Assembly (NCBI RefSeq): GCF_900129375.1
Contig: NZ_FQVN01000008.1
Span: 248,001-312,000 of the forward strand
Direction: 5' to 3'
Source of the DNA: Streptoalloteichus hindustanus
Lineage (GTDB): Bacteria > Actinomycetota > Actinomycetes > Mycobacteriales > Pseudonocardiaceae
Length of the DNA: 64,000 nt
Shown here: positions 20,428 to 28,115 of the stretch, piece by piece
Layout: each line of letters opens with the position of its first letter
Numbering within the stretch: the stretch's first letter is position 1
Translations under genes and position numbers: made by a program
The notes under the pieces: generated by a model
Seen by the model: the letters and a program-made list of their open reading frames with translations, nothing else
Database searches by the model: none
Told to the model about the DNA's origin: nothing

Positions 20428-21588
20428 ATGAAGGTCACGACTGTCGCCATGGGAGACGTCCGTTTCCCCTACCGGCTGGGCACGGCGTGCGTCGACCAGA
20501 TCGTCGACCGGCTGGCCGAGCTGGAGGCCAGCCGGTACCTGGTGGTCGCCGACCCCACCGTCGCCGGCCTCTACGGCACCGACCTGGTGGAGCGCGTCCG
20601 CCGCACGGCCGGCCCCGCCGAGCTGCTCGTGCACGAGGGCGGTGAGGAGAACAAGGGGCTGGGCACCCTCGCGGAGCTGGTCGAGACCGCGTTGCGGCTG
20701 GGCGCCGACCGCCGCAGCATCGTCGTCGCGCTCGGCGGCGGGATCACCGGCAACATCGCCGGCCTCATGGCCGCGCTGATGTTCCGCGGCATCCGGCTGG
20801 TGCACGTGCCCACGACGATCGTCGCGATGCTGGACTCGGTCCTGTCGCTCAAGCAGGCGGTCAACAGCTCGGTCGGCAAGAACCTGGTCGGCACGTTCTA
20901 CCAGCCGGTGGAGGTGCTCGCCGACACCGCTTTCCTGCGGACGCTGAGCACCAGGGACATCCGGTCGGGCCTGTGCGAGGTGGTCAAGAACGCCCTCGCG
21001 ATCCGGCCGAGCATGATCGACCGGCTGGCCGCGCACCTGCCGCTGGACCAGCGCTACGACGACGACGTGATGCGCTGGATCATCGACGAGAGCATCGCGG
21101 CCAAGGCGCAGGTCACCGAGGCCGACGTCCACGAGCGGAAACAGGGCCTGGTCCTGGAGTACGGGCACACCGTGGGGCACGCCCTCGAACACGCCGCCAA
21201 GGGCGAGGTCTCGCACGGCGCCGCCGTGGGGCTGGGCATGCTCGCCGAGGCCGAGATCGCCCGCCGGCTCGGGCTGGCCGGCGAGGACCTCGTCGAGCTG
21301 CACCGGGACCTCATCTCCCGGGTGGGGATCGACCTGGCGTTCCCGGCCCACGTCAGCCCGGCCGACGTCCAGCTCCGCCTGCGCTACGACAACAAGCGCG
21401 GCTACCTCAGCGGAGCCGGCGACGACGGGTACGTGATGGTGCTGCTCAAGGCGCCGGGCGTCCCGCTCCAGTCGGAGGGCCTGCCGCTCACCGTCGCCGA
21501 CCGGGCGGTCGTGGACGCGGTGGTCTCCGAGTTCGCCCACCCCGCGTCGGCGGCGGCGATCGGCCGTCGCACGCGGCCCGAGGGATAG
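20428..21588 (+). CDS. 2-deoxy-scyllo-inosose synthase
   Basis: A 386-residue sugar phosphate cyclase of the dehydroquinate synthase superfamily. It has the inosose-synthase signature GGGITGNIAG (103-112), then SVLSLKQAVNSSVGKN (137-152). Probable zinc ligands are Glu184, His247 and His263. The conserved DNKRGYL near residue 345 is also typical. It turns glucose-6-phosphate into 2-deoxy-scyllo-inosose, the committed step to the 2-deoxystreptamine ring, using NAD as a transient oxidant. The match is much closer to NeoC/KanC/BtrC-type enzymes than to valiolone synthases or to AroB. It is the defining gene of the cluster. Confidence 0.97.
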   Translation: MKVTTVAMGDVRFPYRLGTACVDQIVDRLAELEASRYLVVADPTVAGLYGTDLVERVRRTAGPAELLVHEGGEENKGLGTLAELVETALRLGADRRSIVVALGGGITGNIAGLMAALMFRGIRLVHVPTTIVAMLDSVLSLKQAVNSSVGKNLVGTFYQPVEVLADTAFLRTLSTRDIRSGLCEVVKNALAIRPSMIDRLAAHLPLDQRYDDDVMRWIIDESIAAKAQVTEADVHERKQGLVLEYGHTVGHALEHAAKGEVSHGAAVGLGMLAEAEIARRLGLAGEDLVELHRDLISRVGIDLAFPAHVSPADVQLRLRYDNKRGYLSGAGDDGYVMVLLKAPGVPLQSEGLPLTVADRAVVDAVVSEFAHPASAAAIGRRTRPEG

Positions 21589-21591
21589 GTG

Positions 21592-23001
21592 ATGCGGTTG
21601 CGCGTGCTGCGGCTCACCCCGTTCTTCCACCACGACTGCGTGGACCGGTGGCCGGCGGAGTTCGACGCCGTCGGCGGGATGCAGGTGCAGATCCTCCGGC
21701 TGTCGCGGCAACTGGCGCGGCGCGGCGTGCGGCAGGAGGTGCTCACGGTCGGGTTCCCCGGCCTGCCCCGGGTCCGGGAGGACTCGCCGGGGCTGGTCGT
21801 CCGGATCACCAGGGCCCCGATGCCCCGGCTGCGGTCGGAGCTGACCGGGTTGGTCGGCCTGAACCTGGCGTGGTTCCTCGGCGCGATGGCCGAGTGCGCG
21901 CGCCGGCGGCGGAGCCGGCGGCCGGACCTCATCCAGGTGCACGCCGACGGCCAGCTCTGGGCGCTGCTGGCCGGGCCGATCGCCTCGGCCCTGCTGCGGC
22001 GGCCCTACAGCCTGGTGCTGCACTGCTCGCGGCTGGGCGTCTACCAGCCGATGTCCCGGTACGACCAGTGGCAGCACCGGTTCGTCGCCGCGGTCGAGCG
22101 GTGGGCGCTGCGGCGGGCGGACGGGGTGTGCGCCCTGACCGCACGCACGGCCGACGTCGTCCGGGCGGCGCTGCGCCCGCACGCCGTGCGCGTCGACGTG
22201 GTGCCCGACTCGGTGGACCCGGAACCCCCGGTGGACGCGGGGGTTCCGGTGGCTGAGCGGCTGCGCGCCGCCGGGCTGCCCGCCGACGCGAAGGTGGTCG
22301 GCTACGTCGGCCGGGTGGCGCACGAGAAGGGCTGGGCCCACTTCGTCGAGCTGGCCGCCCGGCTGGCCGCCGACCCGCCGGCGGAGCCCGTCGTGTTCCT
22401 CGTCGTCGGCGACGGGCCGCAGCGCCCGAGGATGGAGGAGCGGGTGGCCGCGGCCGGGCTCTCCGACCGGTTCGTGTTCACCGGGTTCCTGCCCAACCAC
22501 GAGGTTCCGCTGACGATGAGCGGGATCGACGTCCTGGTGATGCCGTCGGTCCACGAGGAGCTGGGCGGCAGCGCGATCGAGGCGATGGTGCTGGGGGTCC
22601 CGGTGGTGGCCTACGGGGTCGGCGGGCTCCGGGACACCGTCGGCACGGTCGCGCCCGAGCTGCTGGTTCCGCCGCAGGACGTGCCGGCGCTGGTCCGCGC
22701 GGTCCGCGACGTACTCGCGCGGGGCGCGGAGCACCGGGCGCGGGTGCGCGCGGGCCGGCCGTGGCTGGAGGAGAACTTCGGCGACGGCGTCGGCGTCGAC
22801 CGCACCGTGGCGCACTACCGGCGCGTCCTGGCCGGCCGAGGTGGTGGCGGCGACCTCGGCCCCGGCGTCCCGGGCCCCGGTGTCCCCAACCCCGGCGCCC
22901 TCAACCCGGGCGTCCCCGGACCCGGCGGCGCGGCCCCGGCGGACCCGCCCGACGGAGGCGCGTCCGCCGCCGGGCAGCGGCCGCCCGGCTCCGGTCCCTG
23001 A
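21592..23001 (+). CDS. GT4 glycosyltransferase, 2-DOS N-acetylglucosaminyltransferase type (KanF/NeoM-like)
   Basis: A GT-B fold family 4 glycosyltransferase of 469 residues. [18 protein letters not shown] at the start and the EX7E motif in [12 protein letters not shown] fit the KanF/NeoM/TobM group, which attaches GlcNAc (or glucose) to O-4 of 2-deoxystreptamine. The deacetylase at 41.1 kb would then give paromamine. ATG at 21592 is preferred to the GTG at 21589 because of spacing to AGGGA. The last 65 residues are unusual: a Pro-Gly-Val/Asn repeat tail ([12 protein letters not shown] and so on) that homologues lack as far as I know. It directly follows the cyclase. Confidence 0.92.
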   Translation: MRLRVLRLTPFFHHDCVDRWPAEFDAVGGMQVQILRLSRQLARRGVRQEVLTVGFPGLPRVREDSPGLVVRITRAPMPRLRSELTGLVGLNLAWFLGAMAECARRRRSRRPDLIQVHADGQLWALLAGPIASALLRRPYSLVLHCSRLGVYQPMSRYDQWQHRFVAAVERWALRRADGVCALTARTADVVRAALRPHAVRVDVVPDSVDPEPPVDAGVPVAERLRAAGLPADAKVVGYVGRVAHEKGWAHFVELAARLAADPPAEPVVFLVVGDGPQRPRMEERVAAAGLSDRFVFTGFLPNHEVPLTMSGIDVLVMPSVHEELGGSAIEAMVLGVPVVAYGVGGLRDTVGTVAPELLVPPQDVPALVRAVRDVLARGAEHRARVRAGRPWLEENFGDGVGVDRTVAHYRRVLAGRGGGGDLGPGVPGPGVPNPGALNPGVPGPGGAAPADPPDGGASAAGQRPPGSGP

Positions 23002-23049
23002 TCCCGTTCGTCCCGCCCGTCTCCCGCGACACGTTCACAGAAAACTGGG

Positions 23050-23550
23050 GTGGTCGGTGTGCCTACTTCCACGAAGGTCCTGACGATGCCGGCAGCGCAG
23101 GACCTGCGCGAACAGCTCGCCCGGCAGAAGATCACGCTCGGCGTGTGCCACGGGTGCTTCGACATCCTCCACAGCGGACACGTCCACCACCTGACCCAGG
23201 CGGCGGGGCACACCGACCGGCTCCTGGTCTCGGTCACCGCGGCCCGGCGCATCAACAAGGGCCCCAACCGGCCGGTCTTCGACGACGAGGCCCGGCTGAC
23301 CGTGCTGGCCGCGCTGGAGGTCGTCGACTACGTGCTGCTCAACGACGACGACACCGCGGTCCCGCTGATCCGCGCGTTGCGGCCCGACTACTACTTCAAG
23401 GGCGCCGACTACGCGAACATGCGGGACCCGCGGGTGGTCGAGGAGGTCGACGCGGTCAGCGCCGTCGGCGGGAGCTTCGTGCTGACCGACGACGCCGTGT
23501 TCGACTCCTCGACCCGCGCCGCCGGCCTGCTCCTCGACTCGGGGAGGTAG
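23050..23550 (+). CDS. RfaE-domain-II-type sugar phosphate nucleotidylyltransferase
   Basis: A 166-residue nucleotidylyltransferase-fold protein. The signature CHGCFDILHSGH (GxFDxxHxGH) and the lysine-containing part INKGPNRPVF match the cytidylyltransferase/RfaE C-terminal family, and RPDYYFKGADY matches RfaE domain II. RfaE domain II makes ADP-heptose from heptose-1-phosphate. Here there is no kinase domain and no heptose isomerase nearby, so the sugar or polyol phosphate used is unknown. It lies between the glycosyltransferase and a HAD protein and probably activates a sugar phosphate for the product. GTG at 23050 or at 23059 could be the start. Confidence 0.85.
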   Translation: MVGVPTSTKVLTMPAAQDLREQLARQKITLGVCHGCFDILHSGHVHHLTQAAGHTDRLLVSVTAARRINKGPNRPVFDDEARLTVLAALEVVDYVLLNDDDTAVPLIRALRPDYYFKGADYANMRDPRVVEEVDAVSAVGGSFVLTDDAVFDSSTRAAGLLLDSGR

Positions 23551-23553
23551 CCG

Positions 23554-24267
23554 GTGCGCGACACCGAGAACGCGGCGCTGGTCGTCCTCGACATCGACGG
23601 CACGCTGCTGGACACGCCCCACCTGCCGGCATGGCGCCGGGGCCTGGCCAGGGTGCTGCGCGACCACGCGCCGGAGCGCTCCGCCGAGATCACGGTGGAG
23701 CGGTACCACCGGCACATCGCGGGCCGGCCGAGGCAGGTCGGGGCCAGGGCCGCGCTGGAGCTCGCCGGGCTGGCGCCCCCGCCGGCGCTGGTCGACGAGC
23801 TGGCCGCGGTCAAGCAGCAGGTGTTCCTGGAGCAGGCCGAGGAGACCGTCCTGTTCCCCGACGCCGGGGACTTCCTCGACGCGGCGGCGCTGGCGGGCAC
23901 GCCGCTGGCGTTCTGCACGGCCTCCCGCAACGCCGGCGAGCTGCTGGCCAAGCGCCTTCCCCGACTCGACGGCGGCGACTGGCTGCTCGACCGGCTGCAC
24001 CACAGCCTCGGCCCGCACGGCCACTACGGCGACGTCCCCCGGCCGGAGGCGCTGCGTCGCGTGGCGGCGGCGTGGGGCGCCGCGCCCGACGGCTGCGTGC
24101 TGGTGGACGACGCCCTGTCCGGCGTTCTCGCCGGACAACAGGTCGGGATGACCGCGGTCCTGGTCGACCGGTTCGGGCTGGGCGTCGCCGCGCCCGGCTG
24201 CCCCACCGTGAGCACGTTGGCCGAACTGGTCCCGGTGTCGACCGGTGTGCGGTTTCCGGCCGAGTAG
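23554..24267 (+). CDS. HAD-superfamily phosphatase or beta-phosphoglucomutase-like protein
   Basis: A 237-residue HAD protein with a helical cap. Motif I is LDIDGTLLDT with nucleophile Asp13 and acid/base Asp15. Motif II is in FCTASRN, and motif IV is VLVDDALSGV. The cap has GRPRQVGARAAL, in the place where beta-phosphoglucomutases have their sugar-contact loop. It could be a sugar phosphatase, or a mutase that makes the beta-1-phosphate used by the GH65 enzyme at 30.3 kb. GGGGAGG stands just before the GTG start. It is the last gene of the rightward operon, ahead of a strong terminator. Confidence 0.82.
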   Translation: MRDTENAALVVLDIDGTLLDTPHLPAWRRGLARVLRDHAPERSAEITVERYHRHIAGRPRQVGARAALELAGLAPPPALVDELAAVKQQVFLEQAEETVLFPDAGDFLDAAALAGTPLAFCTASRNAGELLAKRLPRLDGGDWLLDRLHHSLGPHGHYGDVPRPEALRRVAAAWGAAPDGCVLVDDALSGVLAGQQVGMTAVLVDRFGLGVAAPGCPTVSTLAELVPVSTGVRFPAE

Positions 24268-24281
24268 CCGAGGCGGCGGGT

Positions 24282-24319
24282 CCGTCGGGGAAGCCGGCAG
24301 CGGCCGGCTTCCCCGACGG
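24282..24319. terminator. Bidirectional 16-bp hairpin
   Basis: A perfect 16-bp stem (24282-24297 with 24304-24319) and a 6-base loop between the convergent HAD and methyltransferase genes. It ends the long rightward operon that starts at 15.1 kb. Confidence 0.8.
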
Positions 24320-24325
24320 TGGCCG

Positions 24326-25114
24326 TCACCCCTCGGGCCAGGTGAGCCGGTCGACCAGCGCCGGGAGCCGGCGGGCGTCGGCCGCGGTGATCACCCGGGC
24401 GAAGTCGTCCCCGTCGCCGTCTACCACCGGCTCACCCGGCAGCAGGTCCGCGATCGCGGGGTCCAGCGGGATCTCCAGGTACAGCCGGCCCCGCTCGGTC
24501 AGCCGGTCCGGCACCTCGGCGAAGAACCGCCGGAGCAGCCCGAACGGCTCGGCGCTGTCGTCGTACAGCGCGACGGAGGGCTCCCACCGGGCCTCCGGCA
24601 TGGGCGTGCTCGGGTGGTGGCGGGGCAGGTTCGCGTAGATCACGTCGAACCGGCCGTCGAGCGCGTCGAACAGGTCGCTCACGACGAACCGGACCGGGGC
24701 CCGGTGCCGGGTCGCGTTCTCCTCGGCCAGCTCCAGCGCCTCCGGTACGACGTCGGTCCCGACGAACTCGCCGGTCAGCTCCTTGGCGAGGGTGCAGATG
24801 GCGGCGGCGGCCCCGCAGCCGATCTCCACCGCGCGCACCGGCTCGCCGGCGAAGTCGTCGACGATCCGCCGCACCAGCGGCTCGCTGTACCGGCGGACGG
24901 CCAGGGCGCGGCGGTCGCTGCGGAACGCCCTGCCCAGGTAGTGGATCTCCCCGAGCACGTACCCGAGCGGCACGCCGGCCACGTAGTCGGTGAGCATCGC
25001 GGCCGCCCGGTCCAGCCAGCCGGCCCGGCCGGGCCAGCCGTCCAGCTCGGCCGGCGCCACCCCGGCGGCGGCGGCGAGGAGATCACGCAGGCGGGACTCG
25101 TCGATCCTGGGCAC
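24326..25114 (-). CDS. PrmC/HemK-like SAM-dependent methyltransferase
   Basis: A 262-residue methyltransferase. The N-terminal region (GVPLGYVLGEIHYLGRAF, about 47-64) is PrmC/HemK-like, followed by the SAM motif VEIGCGAAAA (about 96-105). In PrmC the substrate amide is held by NPPY; here the same place reads NLPR (162-165), so it should not act on the release-factor glutamine. A plausible role is N-methylation of a sugar amine, for example the 7'-methylamino group of an apramycin-type octose. That is inference from the altered motif and the cluster position. It is read with the PseG-like gene, 87 bases downstream of it. Confidence 0.85.
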   Translation of the reverse strand: MPRIDESRLRDLLAAAAGVAPAELDGWPGRAGWLDRAAAMLTDYVAGVPLGYVLGEIHYLGRAFRSDRRALAVRRYSEPLVRRIVDDFAGEPVRAVEIGCGAAAAICTLAKELTGEFVGTDVVPEALELAEENATRHRAPVRFVVSDLFDALDGRFDVIYANLPRHHPSTPMPEARWEPSVALYDDSAEPFGLLRRFFAEVPDRLTERGRLYLEIPLDPAIADLLPGEPVVDGDGDDFARVITAADARRLPALVDRLTWPEG

Positions 25115-25201
25115 GGTCGTTCTCCTGTCGTCGGGGGCGTCGACTGCCGGGGGGACTCCTGGGGCGCGGGGTCAGCGGGTGCCAGATCCGTGGGCGCTGG
25201 A

Positions 25202-26278
25202 TCAGCGGGTGGCGGGCCGGCGGTCGGCGAGCCGGGCCGCCAGAGCGTCGACCACCCGGCCGCGGCCCGCGCCGTCCACCAGCTCCCACGCCGCGCCGGC
25301 CAGCGCGGTCCGGCGCTCCGGCGACTCCAGCAGCGCGCGGACGGCCGCGCCGGCGCGCCCGGGGTCGGCCAGCACCTCCGCGAGCGAGCCCAGTCCGTGC
25401 ACGCAGCCGGCGGCGAGCGCGCTGCGGTAGACGGGAAGCTGGTTGTCCACCACCCACACGGCGGCGGCCGCCGCGCCCACGCAGCAGAGCTCCGCCAACG
25501 TGGTGCCGGCCGCGCTGATCACCAGGTCGGCCTCGGCCATCAGCCGGGGCAGCTCGGCCGACGGTCGGTGGACCGACAGGCGCTGGCCGGCGCCGGTGGC
25601 CGGCGCGGGGCCGTCGAGGCCGCCGCCGACCACGGTGAGGTCGAGCGACGGGCAGGACGCCAGCAGGATCTCGGTGAGGGCCCCGGTCGCGCCGCGGGCG
25701 TCGGTGCCGCCCAGCACCAGCAGCACCCGGGGCGCCCGCCCGGCGAGGGGCATGGCCGCGGGTCGGGTGGCTGGCCGGTGACGCCGGACGAGGTCCCGGA
25801 TGAGCGCGTACCGAGGTCCGCGCAGCACCGTCGCCTGGTCGGCGTCCGGTGGCGGCGGGTCCTGTTCCGCGCCGAAGACCTGGTCGACCAGCACGTCGCC
25901 GGGGACCGGCCCGGAGTGGCGGTCGTAGAGCGCGACGACCGGCGCGACCGCGCGCGCCGCCGTGTAGTGCTCGGGGCCGAGCCGGTAGGAGTCGATCACC
26001 GTGGCGCGCGCGCCGAGCGCGTGGAGCTGGTCGGCGAACCCCGCCGGGTCGCTCGCCGGAGGGCGCACCGCGAGCCCGCGCGCCCGGACCTCCTCCGCCA
26101 GCCAGGCCACGTCGCCGAGGTCGGCGACGAGCACCGGCCGGCCGCCCCTGGCCAGGACCTCCTCGGCGAGGGCGAGGCAGCGGACGACGTGCCCCACCCC
26201 CCACTCCGCGGAGGCGTCGGCCCGCAGCGCGACGACACCGCCGGCGAGGCCGGGGCGCGTGACGTCGTCAATTCTCAT
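25202..26278 (-). CDS. PseG-like UDP-sugar hydrolase / GT-B fold protein
   Basis: A 358-residue protein of the PseG/SpsG family. The N-terminal signature RADAS-x-x-WGVGHVVRC carries the likely catalytic His30. LVLGGTDARG and the nucleotide-binding end LVISAAGTTLAELCCVGAA match the MurG-like C-domain. PseG cleaves UDP from a 2,4-diacetamido-trideoxy sugar. With the PseB-like enzyme at 16.0 kb it suggests a pathway on UDP-GlcNAc derivatives, but PseH and PseI are absent. It could hydrolyse a UDP-acetamido sugar to release the free sugar, or act as a transferase. It begins the leftward pair with the methyltransferase. Confidence 0.85.
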   Translation of the reverse strand: MRIDDVTRPGLAGGVVALRADASAEWGVGHVVRCLALAEEVLARGGRPVLVADLGDVAWLAEEVRARGLAVRPPASDPAGFADQLHALGARATVIDSYRLGPEHYTAARAVAPVVALYDRHSGPVPGDVLVDQVFGAEQDPPPPDADQATVLRGPRYALIRDLVRRHRPATRPAAMPLAGRAPRVLLVLGGTDARGATGALTEILLASCPSLDLTVVGGGLDGPAPATGAGQRLSVHRPSAELPRLMAEADLVISAAGTTLAELCCVGAAAAAVWVVDNQLPVYRSALAAGCVHGLGSLAEVLADPGRAGAAVRALLESPERRTALAGAAWELVDGAGRGRVVDALAARLADRRPATR

Positions 26279-27089
26279 ATCGCCTTACCGCACAACCGCG
26301 AGCCGTGCCCGCACCCCAGTTCACCCACGATCTTCCCGCAAGAATCAGTCGACAAAAGCGCGAATCCGCACCAATGCGCACCCTACCTCCCGTCGCGTCA
26401 TTCCCGGTATTGCTCGAAAGATTCACAACAGCTCTTCTCGGCACTTCGGGACATCGCGCCAGGAAAAGAGTGTGTGATCTGCGTTACCCTCGTTCGGCGT
26501 ATTTCGACGCGTCGTGAACGCGTGCGATCCTCGGCACCCGAACAGGCTGTTGACGATCCATGCCGATTTCCCGGTCGCACGTGGCGGGAAGCTGGGAGGG
26601 GGCGGCCACCTCTTGGTCACGAACGGTCGCGTGGACGGCGTCCCGTCCCGAAACGCCGCCCGGTTTCCCGGGCATCCGCGGCTCGCGCGGGTTCCGGCAT
26701 CGCCGAACCAGCAGGCCGTACGGCCTGTCCAGTGGGTTGTCCCGTCGGCCGGCCCCGAGCGGCGCGCCGTGGTCCACCCGACGCCCGTGGTCGATGTCGT
26801 TCGCTCCGGAAGCTCGTCGGCCGGATTCGCCGTCATGCGCGCACCCGTCCCGCCGACCTGATTCTTCGGCTCCCGGCGAAACGCGGTCCCGGTTCGCGGT
26901 TCCCGCTCGCGGAATCGTCCGGACCCCGCTTCCCGGGATGTCCACGCCGATCGGGTGCGCCATTGCCGGCACGTCGGTCCCGCGGTCGTCGCGGCTCCCG
27001 CCCCTCTCCGGCCGCGGCGGCGGTCGGCGCGAGACCCGAGCGGGTTTCTTCCAGAATCGCCCATCCATTCCCTGACTAAGGAGACTCCG
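26279..27089. other. 0.8-kb divergent non-coding region
   Basis: No gene can be supported; the open frames here have poor codon bias and no domains. The region lies between the leftward PseG-like gene and the rightward toroid-protein operon and must hold both promoters. The A/T content rises between 26290 and 26560, close to the PseG-like gene. The right end has the ribosome site for the TTG start at 27090. Confidence 0.55.
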
Positions 27090-28115
27090 TTGAGCGGAAA
27101 CAGCCCCCAGGAGCTGAAGAGCGCGGCTCAGCGAGCGGCGAACTGGCTGGTGGAGCGGCAGCGCCCGAACGGCGCGCTGCCCTCCAGGACCGCCGTCATC
27201 GAGTCCTGCTACAAGGGGATGTGGGCGCTGCACACCGCCGGCCACACCCAGGCCGCGAGCGCGGTCGCGGACTACGTGACGTCGCTGCTCCAGGCCGACG
27301 GCGACATCCCGCAGCCGCGCGAGGAGGAGTACTTCCTCGACGTCCACTACCTCTACGCCAACGGCTACCTGACCATCGGCGCGCACGTGCTCGGCCGGTT
27401 CGGCCTCTCCTCGAAGCTGATGTCCTTCGTCGAGACCATGCAGAACCCGGTGACCGGCGGTTTCCGCTCCCACGGGCCGGCCGTGCCCGGCGACGGCCGG
27501 TGCGACTCGGTCTCGACCAGCATCAGCGGTCTCGCCGCGCTCTACACCGGCCGGCTGTCGGTCGCCAGGTCCGCCGCCGACTTCCTCGGCTCGCTGTGGG
27601 CCGGGCAGCCGGACAGGGAGAACCTGTTCCACGCCGTGGCCGACGCGCAGGGCAACGTGCTGACCAGCGACGACGCCGTCACGATCTCGGTGAGGAAGGC
27701 CGAGGGCGACTGGTACTTCATCGGTCTGCCCGCGCTCTTCCTGACCGCGCTGCACGAGGCCACCGAGGACCAGAAGTACCTCGACCTGGCCACCGAGCTG
27801 ATGACCTACATGGACGAGACCTGTGACGACGACGCGTTCATCGACTCCTCGTGCGGCAAGGCCGGGGTCGCCGCGGCGATGCTCTACCGCCTGACCGGGA
27901 AGCCCCGGTACCGCGAGATCGCGCAGCAGATCGGCGACCTGCTGTGCGAGCGGCAGACCCCGTACGGCTACTGGTCCGAGGAGGAGACCGACGACGTGGC
28001 CGACCTGTTCTGGGGCGACCTGGACATGACGGCCGAGTACGTGATGTGGCTCGACCTGATCGCGCGGAACCTGGCCAGCGGCGAGCGGGTGTGGGCGGGG
28101 GCGGGGGCGCGGTGA
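27090..28115 (+). CDS. Toroid (alpha/alpha)6-fold protein of unknown function
   Basis: A 341-residue soluble protein that I cannot assign. It has repeated helical hairpins with QW-like pieces (VERQRPNGALPS, MQNPVTGGFRSHG, CERQTPYGYWSEE), as in squalene-cyclase/prenyltransferase toroids and N-acylglucosamine 2-epimerases. Acidic stretches EEEYFLDVHY and EETDDVADLFWGD line up with possible active-site edges. The TTG start at 27090 is decided by AAGGAG six bases upstream; no ATG or GTG gives a better start. It overlaps the next gene by GTGA. Its position suggests an enzyme or scaffold acting on the sugar part of the antibiotic. Confidence 0.75.
   Translation: MSGNSPQELKSAAQRAANWLVERQRPNGALPSRTAVIESCYKGMWALHTAGHTQAASAVADYVTSLLQADGDIPQPREEEYFLDVHYLYANGYLTIGAHVLGRFGLSSKLMSFVETMQNPVTGGFRSHGPAVPGDGRCDSVSTSISGLAALYTGRLSVARSAADFLGSLWAGQPDRENLFHAVADAQGNVLTSDDAVTISVRKAEGDWYFIGLPALFLTALHEATEDQKYLDLATELMTYMDETCDDDAFIDSSCGKAGVAAAMLYRLTGKPRYREIAQQIGDLLCERQTPYGYWSEEETDDVADLFWGDLDMTAEYVMWLDLIARNLASGERVWAGAGAR

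Noticed and set aside
20428-21588. Reading the cyclase as a valiolone synthase or AroB
   Set aside because: GGGITGNIAG and LKQAVNSSVGKN match the 2-deoxy-scyllo-inosose synthases, and the aminotransferase and dehydrogenase partners are adjacent.
26423-27064. 213-codon frame on the minus strand
   Set aside because: Low-complexity composition, no family and conflicts with the expected promoter region.
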